A stretch of DNA of 64,000 nt from Casp-actino8 sp039800005. GTDB taxonomy: Bacteria > Actinomycetota > Acidimicrobiia > Acidimicrobiales > Ilumatobacteraceae. The stretch is taken from NCBI GenBank assembly GCA_039800005.1, contig JBDLRN010000064.1:1-64000 (forward strand), written 5' to 3'. Shown piece after piece: positions 56,469 to 64,000 of the stretch; position 1 is the stretch's first letter; every line of letters starts with the position of its first letter. The notes under the pieces are model-generated. The model did not search any database, had not been told where the DNA came from, and worked only from the letters and a program-made list of their open reading frames with translations. The position numbers were made by a program, and so were the translations under genes.

Positions 56469-57167
56469 GTGCGCGCCCTCGTGATCGCCAACGCCGACGA
56501 CGCCGATCCCGGGATCGTGGGGGAGCGGTTCCGCCACCACGGGGTGGCCTTCGCCGACGGATTCCGGGAGCACCCCGGCGACTGGCCCGATCTGGCCGGC
56601 CGAGACCTGGTCCTCCTGCTCGGGTCGGAGTGGAGCGTCTATTGGGACCAGGTGGCCGACTCGGTCCGAGCCGAATGTGCGCTCGTGAACGAGGCCGTTC
56701 GGCGGGGGACCCCGGTCTTCGCCATCTGTTTCGGGGCCCAGATCACCGCGAAAGCCCTGGGTGGGACGGTCGAGCGGGCTCGGCGCCCCGAGGTCGGCTG
56801 GCACCGCGTCGACAGCGATCGGCCCGATCTGATCGAGTCCGGCCCCTGGTTGCAGTGGCATTTCGACACCTTCACCGTCCCAGCCGGGCTCACCGAGATC
56901 GCCCGCAGCCCGTCGGGACCCCAGGCCATGGTGGGTCCACGGCTGCTGGCCACCCAGTTCCATCCGGAAGCGACCGAGACCATGTTGTCGCAGTGGACCT
57001 CGGGTGACCCCGACGACCTCATCCGGTTGGGCCTCGACCCCGACCAGATCATGGCCGACACCCGACGCGAGGTCGTGGCCAGCCGCCCGCGGGCCGAAGC
57101 TCTGGTCGACTGGTTCGTCGAACAGCACCTGGGACGAGTCGGGGTCCGGGTCGCGACGAGCGAATAG
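56469..57167 (+). CDS. Class-I glutamine amidotransferase-like protein
   Basis: 232 residues. Cys nucleophile in PVFAICFGAQITAKALGG, and His/Glu in ATQFHPEATETM complete the triad. Before the elbow is LLLGSEWSVYWDQVADS, as in GMP-synthase-like stand-alone amidotransferases. It has no synthetase partner domain and none adjacent, so its acceptor is unknown. Codon use and GC content look like the neighbours. It is 61 bases upstream of the second nuo cluster, which has its own -10 box. Confidence 0.85.
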   Translation: MRALVIANADDADPGIVGERFRHHGVAFADGFREHPGDWPDLAGRDLVLLLGSEWSVYWDQVADSVRAECALVNEAVRRGTPVFAICFGAQITAKALGGTVERARRPEVGWHRVDSDRPDLIESGPWLQWHFDTFTVPAGLTEIARSPSGPQAMVGPRLLATQFHPEATETMLSQWTSGDPDDLIRLGLDPDQIMADTRREVVASRPRAEALVDWFVEQHLGRVGVRVATSE

Positions 57168-57213
57168 AGGTCACACGCTGGGCCGAAGTTGGGTCGTGGT
57201 TCGACCCTCGTAG

Positions 57214-57219
57214 TAGCGT
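57214..57219 (+). promoter_or_regulatory. -10 box of the second nuo cluster
   Basis: TAGCGT ends nine bases before the nuoA2 ATG. It implies that the second nuo operon is transcribed separately from the amidotransferase gene. Confidence 0.5.
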
Positions 57220-57228
57220 CTCACGACG

Positions 57229-57594
57229 ATGTCGGACTTTCTGAGGTCGTACCTCACCGTCTTCTGGTTCGGGCTGGCGGCCCTCCTTTTGGCCTCCCTC
57301 TTGTTGGGGATCTCCGCCCTCATCCGCCCGGTACGTCCCACCCGGGAGAAGTTGCTCACCTACGAGAGCGGTGTCGATCCGGTCGGTGACGGCTGGACGC
57401 AGAGCCAGATTCGTTATTACGTCTTCGCCCTGTTGTTCGTCGTGTTCGACGTGGAAGCCGTCTTCATCTTCCCGTGGGCCACTCAACTCGAGCGCTATGG
57501 CACCTTCGGCCTGGTCGAAATGGGTGTCTTCGTCGGAGTTCTCTTGCTCGGTCTCGTCTACGCCTGGCGCAAGGGCGTCCTTCGCTGGGTGTAA
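57229..57594 (+). CDS. nuoA: Complex I subunit A, second copy
   Basis: 121 residues, three helices. Subunit A motif YESGVDPVGDGWTQSQIRYYVFALLFVVFDVEAVFIFPWA; the Cys of the first copy's YECG loop is Ser here (YESG). It is clearly diverged from the first nuoA, so it is not a recent duplicate. First gene of an operon whose genes are separated by at most 18 bases. Confidence 0.92.
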   Translation: MSDFLRSYLTVFWFGLAALLLASLLLGISALIRPVRPTREKLLTYESGVDPVGDGWTQSQIRYYVFALLFVVFDVEAVFIFPWATQLERYGTFGLVEMGVFVGVLLLGLVYAWRKGVLRWV

Positions 57595-57609
57595 TCACAA
57601 AGGAGTCAC

Positions 57610-58164
57610 ATGGGTCTCGTCGACCGCGGGCGGCTCCCCAAGCCGCTGAATTCACTGCTCAACCTCGGACGCTCCTACTCGATGTGGGTGTATCAGTGGG
57701 GACTCGCGTGTTGCGCCATCGAGATGGGCGCGGCGTTCGGCTCACCGCGTTACGACGTGATGCGTCTCGGTGTGATCCCGTTGCCCGCCAGCCCTCGTCA
57801 GGCCGACCTGGTCGTGATCTCGGGAACCGTGACCGACAAGATGGCACCGGCCATCAAGCGTCTCTACGAGCAGATGCCCGATCCGAAATACGTGATCTCG
57901 ATGGGTTCGTGCGCCAACTGCGGCGGCCCGTACTGGGACAGCTACTCGGTCACCAAGGGAGTCGATCAGTTGATCCCGGTCGACGTGTACATCCCGGGTT
58001 GTCCGCCGCGGCCCGAAGCACTCCTCGAAGGTGTGGTTCTTCTGCAGCAGCGCATTCGCAACGAGGACATGGGTGCCCGTTGGCGTGGCGAGGGCTCCAA
58101 GCCCATCGTCGTCGAGGACCGTGGACGTCGCAGCCTGAAGGCGGGTGAGCCGAGTGTCGTCTGA
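57610..58164 (+). CDS. nuoB: Complex I subunit B, second copy
   Basis: 184 residues with N2 ligands in GLACCAIEMGAAF, SMGSCANCGGPY and YIPGCPPRPE. The ANCGG version is the more common bacterial form; the first copy has ASSGG. GGAG upstream of the ATG. The stop overlaps the nuoC2 start region. Confidence 0.94.
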   Translation: MGLVDRGRLPKPLNSLLNLGRSYSMWVYQWGLACCAIEMGAAFGSPRYDVMRLGVIPLPASPRQADLVVISGTVTDKMAPAIKRLYEQMPDPKYVISMGSCANCGGPYWDSYSVTKGVDQLIPVDVYIPGCPPRPEALLEGVVLLQQRIRNEDMGARWRGEGSKPIVVEDRGRRSLKAGEPSVV

Positions 58165-58807
58165 CGCCCCGGTCGCCGAGATTCCCGGCGACACACTTCG
58201 CGAACGCATCGTCGACGACCTGCGCTCGCACATCGGCGACGCCCTCGTCGACAGCCTGGTGAAGCCGGGTGACGACGTGTGGGTGCGCGTTCGCCCCGAC
58301 GCCTGGCTCGACACCGCGCGGACTCTTCGTCAGCAGATGGGCTTCGATTACTTCTGCTTCCTCTCGGCCATCGACTGGATGCCGTCGCCGTACGGCAAGG
58401 GTGAAGACGACCCCACCGCCCCGCCGCCCGAGCGCGACGACACCATCCGCCAGGGTTACGCCGGTGGTGACACTCGGTTCCAGATGCTGGCTCGAGTCAC
58501 GCATCCGACACTCCATGTGGGCGTCAACGTGAAGTGTGACCTCGACGACGCTCAGCCGGTCGTCGATTCGTGGATCCCCGTGTACGCCGGCGCCAATTGG
58601 CACGAGCGCGAGACACACGAGATGTTCGGCATCGGATTCAACGGCCACCCCGATCTGCGCAACATGTACCTGCCCACCGACTTCGAGGGTCATCCGCTTC
58701 GCAAGGACTTCCCGCTGCTCGCGCGCATGGTCAAACCGTGGCCGGGCATCGTCGACGTGGAACCCCTCCCCGGTGGCGGCGACGACGAGGAAGGTGACGG
58801 AGAATGA
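58145..58807 (+). CDS. nuoC: Complex I subunit C, second copy
   Basis: 220 residues from the GTG at 58145; the GTG at 58154 is an alternative. Signature NWHERETHEMFGIGFNGHPDLRNMYLPTDFEGHPLRKDFPLL. It is longer than the first copy, with an insertion rich in Pro/Asp/Arg near residues 80-105 (GEDDPTAPPPERDDTIRQ) and an acidic C-terminus. Confidence 0.93.
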   Translation: MSRVSSDAPVAEIPGDTLRERIVDDLRSHIGDALVDSLVKPGDDVWVRVRPDAWLDTARTLRQQMGFDYFCFLSAIDWMPSPYGKGEDDPTAPPPERDDTIRQGYAGGDTRFQMLARVTHPTLHVGVNVKCDLDDAQPVVDSWIPVYAGANWHERETHEMFGIGFNGHPDLRNMYLPTDFEGHPLRKDFPLLARMVKPWPGIVDVEPLPGGGDDEEGDGE

Positions 58808-59985
58808 CCTCGACCGAATCGCTGATCGACCGTCGTCAGATGGCGTACATCGCGGCCCAGGCCTCCGATGCCCGTCTCAACGTCGAACTCGAGACCGAGG
58901 GCATGACCCTCAACATCGGACCGCAGCACCCGGCCACGCACGGGACCCTGCGCATCATCGCCCGTCTCGACGGCGAACAGGTGGTGTGGGCCGAGCCGTC
59001 GTGCGGCTACATGCACCGCGGATACGAGAAGCTCACCGAAGTGCGCACCTATCCGCAGGTGACCACTCTCGTCAACCGCATCGACTGGCTCGGATCGTTC
59101 GCCAACGAGGTGCCGTTCATCCTGGCGGCCGAGAAGTTGATGGGTATCGAGGCACCGCCGCGTGCCCAGTGGATCCGCACGATCCTCTTCGAGTTGTCGC
59201 GCATCGCCAACGTGTCGTTGTTCCTCGGCGACCTCGGTGTGCAGATGGGTGCCATCACACCGGTGTTCATGGCGTTCCGCGACCGCGAATACGTGCTCAA
59301 CCTCATCGAAGGAGCCACGGGTGGTCGCTTCCATCCCAACTTCGACCGTATCGGCGGCTTGAAGGACGATCTGCCGGCCGGATTCGTCGACGAGACCCGC
59401 GCCGTGATGAAGAAGTTGCGCAACTTCTGCGACGAGATCGAAAACCTGCTGTTCGGCAACGAGATCTTCCAGAGTCGTATGCGTGGCATCGGTGTGATCC
59501 CGAAGGACGTCGCTCTGCAGTACGGCCTGTCGGGCGCCAACCTGCGCGCGAGCGGTGTCGACTGGGACCTGCGCCGTGATCAGTCGCTTCCCATGGCCTG
59601 GAACAAGGTCGACTGGAAGGTCTGGACCCATCCCGACGGCGACTCGTTCGCTCGTTGCTGGGTGCGTCTCCAGGAGACGCGGGAAGCGACGCTCATCGTC
59701 GACCAGCTGCTCGACTCGATTCCGTCCGGCCCGGTCATGGCCAAGGTGCCGCGCATCATCAAGGTGCCCGAAGGTGAGGCGTGGGTCTCGACCGAGAACC
59801 CGCTCGGCGAGATGGGCTACTACGTCGTGAGCAAGGGCGACCTCGGACCGTTCCGCACCAAGATCCGCTCGGCGAGCTTCAACAACATCTCGATCGTGCC
59901 GTGGGTGCTGAAGGGTGTCTACGTCCCCGACATCATCACGATCCTGGCGTCGCTGTACTTCATCCTCGGAGACATCGATCGCTGA
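58804..59985 (+). CDS. nuoD: Complex I subunit D, second copy
   Basis: 393 residues. NIGPQHPATHGTLRII, CGYMHRGYEKLTEVRTYPQ and the C-terminal LYFILGDIDR define the 49-kDa family. The next gene is nuoH, overlapping by one base; nuoE, nuoF and nuoG are absent at the position they occupy in the first cluster. Confidence 0.94.
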   Translation: MTSTESLIDRRQMAYIAAQASDARLNVELETEGMTLNIGPQHPATHGTLRIIARLDGEQVVWAEPSCGYMHRGYEKLTEVRTYPQVTTLVNRIDWLGSFANEVPFILAAEKLMGIEAPPRAQWIRTILFELSRIANVSLFLGDLGVQMGAITPVFMAFRDREYVLNLIEGATGGRFHPNFDRIGGLKDDLPAGFVDETRAVMKKLRNFCDEIENLLFGNEIFQSRMRGIGVIPKDVALQYGLSGANLRASGVDWDLRRDQSLPMAWNKVDWKVWTHPDGDSFARCWVRLQETREATLIVDQLLDSIPSGPVMAKVPRIIKVPEGEAWVSTENPLGEMGYYVVSKGDLGPFRTKIRSASFNNISIVPWVLKGVYVPDIITILASLYFILGDIDR

Positions 59986-61046
59986 TGAACGCCGCCTCGC
60001 TCCTCGCCGTCGACCTGCCGTACTGGGCGCAGTCGCTCCTGCGCGTCCTCGGTGGAATCGTCGCCGTGCTCCTGCCGGCCGGCACGATCGTCTACGTCTT
60101 CCTCTTCAAGATGATGTCGTTCATGCAGAGCCGACTCGGACCCATGGAAGCCGGACCCTTCGGTTCTCTCCAGTTGGTGGCCGAAGTCGGCAAGTGGCTG
60201 CAGAAGGAGGACATCACTCCGGAGCGGGCCGATCGGTTCATCTTCAAGGCCGCGCCGTTGGTGGTGCTGGTCTCGACGTTCTTGTTGGTGGCAGTCGTGC
60301 CGTTCGGTCCCGATGCGTGGTTCACCGACTTCGAAGCCGGTGTCTTCTACATGCTCGCGGTGGGTTCGGTGAGCGTGCTCGGCATCATCATGGCGGGCTG
60401 GGCCAGTGCCAACAAGTACTCGCTCCTCGGCGGTTTGCGAGCCGCCGGTCAGCTCATCGCCTACGAGTTGCCGATGGTGCTCGCCGTGGTCGGTGTGATC
60501 ATCCAGGCCGGCAGCATGAACCTCCAGCAGATCGTGTTCGCGCAGAACGCCGGCTCGATGTTCGGCTGGGACGGTCTGGGCAATCCGTATCTGCTCACTC
60601 AGTTCGTGGGCTTCCTCGTCTTCATGATCGCCGTCCAGGCCGAACTCACCCAGGCGCCGTTCGACATGCCGATCGCCGAATCCGAACTCGTGTCGGGTTA
60701 CATGACCGAGTACTCGGGATTCCGCTTCCTGACCTTCTTCATCGCCGAGTTCGCCACCGCAGGCGTGTTCTCGCTCATCGCCTCGGTGCTGTTCCTCGGT
60801 GGCTGGGGCATTCCGTTCGCCTGGTTCGGTTGGGAGACGCTGAACGACGTCGACGACTGGATGAACGTCGTCGGCCCGCTGATCATGGTCGCCAAGATGA
60901 TGCTGCTCGCCTTCATCATCATGTGGGTCCGTTTCAGTTATCCGCGTTTCCGCGAGGACCAGTTGCAGAAGTTCGCGTGGAAGGTGCTCGTTCCCGTGTC
61001 GTTGATCAACATCATGTTCACCGCGATTCTGAAGGTGGCGTTCTGA
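59985..61046 (+). CDS. nuoH: Complex I subunit H, second copy
   Basis: 353 residues, about eight helices. Motifs are FMQSRLGPMEAGPFGSLQLVAEVGKW, GWASANKYSLLGGLRAAGQLIAYELP and ELTQAPFDMPIAESELVSGYMTEYSG. Several otherwise conserved residues differ from the first copy (QSRLGPMEAGP against QNRIGPNKAGP), in keeping with an old divergence of the two complexes. Confidence 0.94.
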   Translation: MNAASLLAVDLPYWAQSLLRVLGGIVAVLLPAGTIVYVFLFKMMSFMQSRLGPMEAGPFGSLQLVAEVGKWLQKEDITPERADRFIFKAAPLVVLVSTFLLVAVVPFGPDAWFTDFEAGVFYMLAVGSVSVLGIIMAGWASANKYSLLGGLRAAGQLIAYELPMVLAVVGVIIQAGSMNLQQIVFAQNAGSMFGWDGLGNPYLLTQFVGFLVFMIAVQAELTQAPFDMPIAESELVSGYMTEYSGFRFLTFFIAEFATAGVFSLIASVLFLGGWGIPFAWFGWETLNDVDDWMNVVGPLIMVAKMMLLAFIIMWVRFSYPRFREDQLQKFAWKVLVPVSLINIMFTAILKVAF

Positions 61047-61537
61047 TGCCCAAGGTCCCCGGTCTCATCAAAGGTCTCGGTGTCACCCTCAACACGCTCG
61101 TCCGTACGACGACGCAGGGTGCCAACACCGTGCAGTACCCGCACGAGAAGGAAGCACCGCCGCTGCGCGCGCGCGGTGTCATCGCCCTGCGCGAAGACAA
61201 TTGCACGTCGTGCATGTTGTGCGCGCGCTCGTGTCCCGACTGGTGCATCTACATCGAGGGTCACAAGGAACTCGCTCCGCCGCGCCGCGCTGGTGGCAAG
61301 CCCCGTCAGGTGAACAAGCTCGACCGCTTCGACATCGACTACGCGCTGTGCATGTACTGCGGCATCTGCGTGGAAGTGTGCCCCTTCGACGCTCTCTTCT
61401 GGAGCCCCGAGTACGAGTACAGCGAACCGCACATCGCCGATCTGCTCCACGACAAGAACAAATTGGGCGAGTGGATGGAAACCGTGCCCGAGGCTCCGGC
61501 TCTCGAGGCCGGCGCCGAGAAGAAGGGCAAGAAGTGA
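61046..61537 (+). CDS. nuoI: Complex I subunit I, second copy
   Basis: 163 residues. Two [4Fe-4S] sites in CTSCMLCARSCPDWC and CMYCGICVEVCPFDAL. Basic N-terminus that would lie on the membrane. In a complex without NuoEFG this would be the most exposed Fe-S protein and the likely entry point for an electron donor such as ferredoxin. Confidence 0.94.
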   Translation: MPKVPGLIKGLGVTLNTLVRTTTQGANTVQYPHEKEAPPLRARGVIALREDNCTSCMLCARSCPDWCIYIEGHKELAPPRRAGGKPRQVNKLDRFDIDYALCMYCGICVEVCPFDALFWSPEYEYSEPHIADLLHDKNKLGEWMETVPEAPALEAGAEKKGKK

Positions 61538-62055
61538 TGGTCGCCGCCGACGTCCTCGTGGCCCAGAACGTCGGGTTCGGGATCATCTCGTTGTTGATGA
61601 TCGTCGGCGCCCTACGAGTCGTCACCGTGAAGAACGTCGTTCATGCCGCTCTCTGGCTGGTCATCGTCCTCTCGGGTGCCGCCGCCCAGTACCTGCTGCT
61701 GTCGGCCGAATTCGTGGCGGTGACCCAGGTGCTCGTCTACGTGGGAGCGGTGATGGTGCTGTTCCTGTTCGGCACCATGCTCACCCGCGCCAAGATCGGT
61801 GCCGAGGCCGACCTGAACAACAAGAACTGGGGTATCGCCGTTCCGGTGTCGCTGGTCATGCTCGGCGTGATCTCGTGGGTACTGATCGACGGTTTCGGTG
61901 ACGACCGGCTTCCGAACCCTGACGAAGCCGGCCAGGTGCCCGTTCAGGTGTTGAGTGACGACATCTTCGGCCCGTACCTCCTGCCCTTCTGGGCCCTGTC
62001 GTTCGTCCTGCTCGCCGCCGTCATCGGTGCCATCGTTCTGGCCAGGAAGGACTGA
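61537..62055 (+). CDS. nuoJ: Complex I subunit J, second copy
   Basis: 172 residues, five helices with NVVHAALWLVIVLSGAAAQYLLLS and QVLVYVGAVMVLFLFGTML. Single-base overlap with nuoI2. Confidence 0.92.
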   Translation: MVAADVLVAQNVGFGIISLLMIVGALRVVTVKNVVHAALWLVIVLSGAAAQYLLLSAEFVAVTQVLVYVGAVMVLFLFGTMLTRAKIGAEADLNNKNWGIAVPVSLVMLGVISWVLIDGFGDDRLPNPDEAGQVPVQVLSDDIFGPYLLPFWALSFVLLAAVIGAIVLARKD

Positions 62056-62060
62056 GAGCC

Positions 62061-62360
62061 ATGCTGACCGTCCAGTTCCTCCTGTTGGCCGCGATCCTGT
62101 TCTCGATCGGCGTGTACGGCGTACTCGCTCGCAAGAACGCGGTCATGGTCCTCATGTCGATCGAGTTGATCCTGAACGCGGTCAACTTGAACCTCATCGC
62201 CTTCGCCTATCGACTCCAGTCGATCGACGGCAACACCTTCGCCTTGTACGTGATCGCCATCGCAGCGGCCGAAGTGGGCGTGGGTCTGGCCCTCGTGCTC
62301 CTGATCTACCGCAACCGGCGCTCCATCGCGCTCGACGAACTGTCCGAGATGAAGGGCTGA
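62061..62360 (+). CDS. nuoK: Complex I subunit K, second copy
   Basis: 99 residues, three helices; VLMSIELILNAVNLNLIAFA and AAAEVGVGLALVLLIY carry the two conserved membrane Glu residues. Confidence 0.94.
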   Translation: MLTVQFLLLAAILFSIGVYGVLARKNAVMVLMSIELILNAVNLNLIAFAYRLQSIDGNTFALYVIAIAAAEVGVGLALVLLIYRNRRSIALDELSEMKG

Positions 62361-62363
62361 TCG

Positions 62364-64000
62364 ATGATCGCTGCCGAAGCCTCCCACGTCATGTCCCATT
62401 CCGCCGGCTGGTTCCTCGAGCACGCCTGGATCATCCCGATCGTTCCGGCGGTCGCGTTCGTGCTCATCATCTTCTTCGGCAAGCGTCTGCCGATGAAGGG
62501 CAGCGAACTGGGCGTCGCGTCGATGATCGGTTCGCTCGTGCTCGCGCTCGGCGCGGCATATCAGTGGATCCAGCGCGTCGACGACGCGTCCGGCCACAGT
62601 GCCGCGTCGTTGATGAAGGCCGGTGGCGAATCGTCGCCGTTCGTGGGTCCGGTCATCCGTGAATGGACCTGGTGGCAGAGCGGCGGCCTCGAGTTCGGAA
62701 TCGGCCAGCACATCGACGGACTCGCGCTCACGCTCCTCGTGGTGGTCGCCTTCATCTCGACGCTGGTGCAGTTCTACTCGCTCGAGTACCTGCGCGGAGA
62801 TCGTCGCTACACCCACTTCTTCGCCGCGCTCACGCTGTTCTCGGCCGGCATGTTGAGCATGGTGCTCGCACCCAACATGGTGCAGCTCATCCTCGGCTGG
62901 GAGATCATGGGCCTCTGCTCGTTCATGTTGATCGGGCACTGGTGGGAGGACCAGGCCAACGCCCGCGCCGCCCTGAAAGCCTTCTTCACCGTGCGCGTCG
63001 GCGACGTCGGCTTGCTGGTGGGTACCGGGGTCCTCTTCTTCTCGGCCAATGCCTGGACGCAGCAGAACCTGGGCGTCAGCGGTTTCAACATCTCGGGTCT
63101 GTCGGCCTGGGCCATGTCGGGTGCGGCGAGCCAGAGCGCGCTCACGTGGGGCGCGGTCGCCCTCTTCATCGCCTGCATCGGCAAGTCCGGCCAGTTCCCG
63201 CTGCACACCTGGTTGCCCGACGCCATGGCCGGACCCACGCCGGTCAGTTCGCTGCTCCACTCGAGCACCATGGTCGTGGCCGGCGTGTTCCTGGTCGCTC
63301 GCGTGTACCCGGTCTTCTGGGAAGGCCTCGAGATCACCGACACTAACATCAACTTCATCGCCCTCATCGGCGGTGTCACCATCGTGATCGCCGCGCTGCT
63401 GGCGTTCGTGCAGCACGACATCAAGAAGGTGCTGGCGTACTCAACGGTGTCGCAGCTCGGCTACATGATGCTCGGCCTCGGTGCCGGCGCCTGGTTGCCG
63501 GCTGTGTTCCACATCTTCACGCACGCCTTCTTCAAGGCGTGTCTGTTCCTCGCCGCCGGCTCGGTGAGCCATTCGGGTTCGCATCACTCCTTCGACATGA
63601 AGAAGGACATGGGCGGTTTGGCCAAGAAGATGCCCATCACGGCGACCACGTGGATCATTTCCACGCTCGCCCTGGCGGGCGTGTTCCCGCTGGCCGGTTT
63701 CTTCTCCAAGGACGAGATCATCGACAACGTCGGCCACAACGGCTACCAGGTCTTCATGATCGTCGGTCTGTGCGGGGCCTTCCTCACCGCCGCCTACATG
63801 ACCCGCGCGACGTACCTCACCTTCTTCGGTGAAGCACGCGGTGCGGCGGCCGGTGAACATCACGACGACCATGCCGATGCACATGCCGATCACGGTCACG
63901 CCGACGATCACGGACACGATGCTCACGCGGCGCACGGAGCGCACGACGATCACGGACACGATGGTCATGATGCTCACGGCCCGCACGAGAGCCCCAAGCT
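62364..64000 (+). CDS. nuoL: Complex I subunit L, second copy, 3' partial
   Basis: Open from the ATG at 62364 to the right edge (545 codons). Motifs are GWEIMGLCSFMLIGHWWEDQANA, GKSGQFPLHTWLPDAMAGPTPVSSLLHSSTMVV and VQHDIKKVLAYSTVSQLGYMM. From about residue 490 a loop of about 50 residues is dominated by His, Asp, Ala and Gly (HHDDHADAHADHGHADDHGH and on), at the position of a short His loop in the first NuoL. nuoM and nuoN presumably follow outside the window. Confidence 0.94.
   Translation, partial: MIAAEASHVMSHSAGWFLEHAWIIPIVPAVAFVLIIFFGKRLPMKGSELGVASMIGSLVLALGAAYQWIQRVDDASGHSAASLMKAGGESSPFVGPVIREWTWWQSGGLEFGIGQHIDGLALTLLVVVAFISTLVQFYSLEYLRGDRRYTHFFAALTLFSAGMLSMVLAPNMVQLILGWEIMGLCSFMLIGHWWEDQANARAALKAFFTVRVGDVGLLVGTGVLFFSANAWTQQNLGVSGFNISGLSAWAMSGAASQSALTWGAVALFIACIGKSGQFPLHTWLPDAMAGPTPVSSLLHSSTMVVAGVFLVARVYPVFWEGLEITDTNINFIALIGGVTIVIAALLAFVQHDIKKVLAYSTVSQLGYMMLGLGAGAWLPAVFHIFTHAFFKACLFLAAGSVSHSGSHHSFDMKKDMGGLAKKMPITATTWIISTLALAGVFPLAGFFSKDEIIDNVGHNGYQVFMIVGLCGAFLTAAYMTRATYLTFFGEARGAAAGEHHDDHADAHADHGHADDHGHDAHAAHGAHDDHGHDGHDAHGPHESPK

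Overview
This 64-kb window is high-GC, densely packed bacterial chromosome. It most likely comes from an actinobacterium. An MshA-type mycothiol glycosyltransferase, a GlnR-like orphan regulator next to two glutamine synthetases, an RsiG-type protein, many GTG starts and frequent leaderless promoters all point that way. The combination with a b6f-like cytochrome operon joined to a nuo operon suggests class Acidimicrobiia (Ilumatobacter-like). That class placement is an inference from gene content and was not tested by a search. I see no rRNA, tRNA, CRISPR array, prophage or insertion sequence.

Layout. 1-8.2 kb: the 3' end of an AlkB-type dioxygenase, selenocysteine genes selB/selA, an FxsA-like membrane protein, a Nudix hydrolase, a persulfide dioxygenase-rhodanese gene with its CstR-like repressor and palindromic operator, then Mrp and ErpA for Fe-S assembly. 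8.2-13.6 kb: a lipoprotein, an unusual fusion of an xanthine-dehydrogenase-type [2Fe-2S] subunit to a shortened molybdopterin-type domain, a RidA with a lysine-rich tail, a 51-residue membrane protein, an 8-oxoguanine deaminase-like amidohydrolase and a HAD phosphatase. This may be a purine-oxidation and damage-handling group. 13.5-16.9 kb: a REPIN-like inverted repeat, a GlnR-like regulator, GSI-alpha, a strong terminator and GSII, with a four-half-site GlnR-type operator upstream of GSII. 17-31 kb: NAD synthetase, an MFS transporter, a YgjP-like metallopeptidase, a histidine phosphatase, a MoaD-like protein, an RsiG-type c-di-GMP-binding anti-sigma candidate, MshA, a YbjN protein, ProC, an unclassified structured RNA, a SAM hydrolase, an acyl-CoA synthetase, Rex and a geranylgeranyl reductase.

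30.9-52.6 kb is the respiratory core. A divergent membrane c-type cytochrome faces a rightward run encoding a small membrane protein, a tandem [4Fe-4S] ferredoxin, a b6-type split cytochrome b that keeps the b6f heme c_n cysteine, subunit IV, a Rieske protein, a diheme cytochrome c and a membrane protein. This passes almost without a gap into a complete 14-gene nuoA-N operon, so a b6f-like complex and complex I are probably co-expressed. 52.6-57.2 kb holds a Fe-S PD-(D/E)XK nuclease, a C26 peptidase, an old yellow enzyme homologue, threonine ammonia-lyase and a class-I amidotransferase; the last two share a very compact divergent promoter. 57.2-64 kb holds a second nuo cluster, nuoABCDHIJKL, running off the right edge. 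It has no nuoEFG between nuoD and nuoH and so may encode a complex I that takes electrons from something other than NADH.

Promoters: at many unlinked genes a TAGCGT/TACGCT-like -10 box ends 5-9 bases before the start codon, so leaderless mRNAs look common. Within operons, 1-8 base stop/start overlaps suggest translational coupling.
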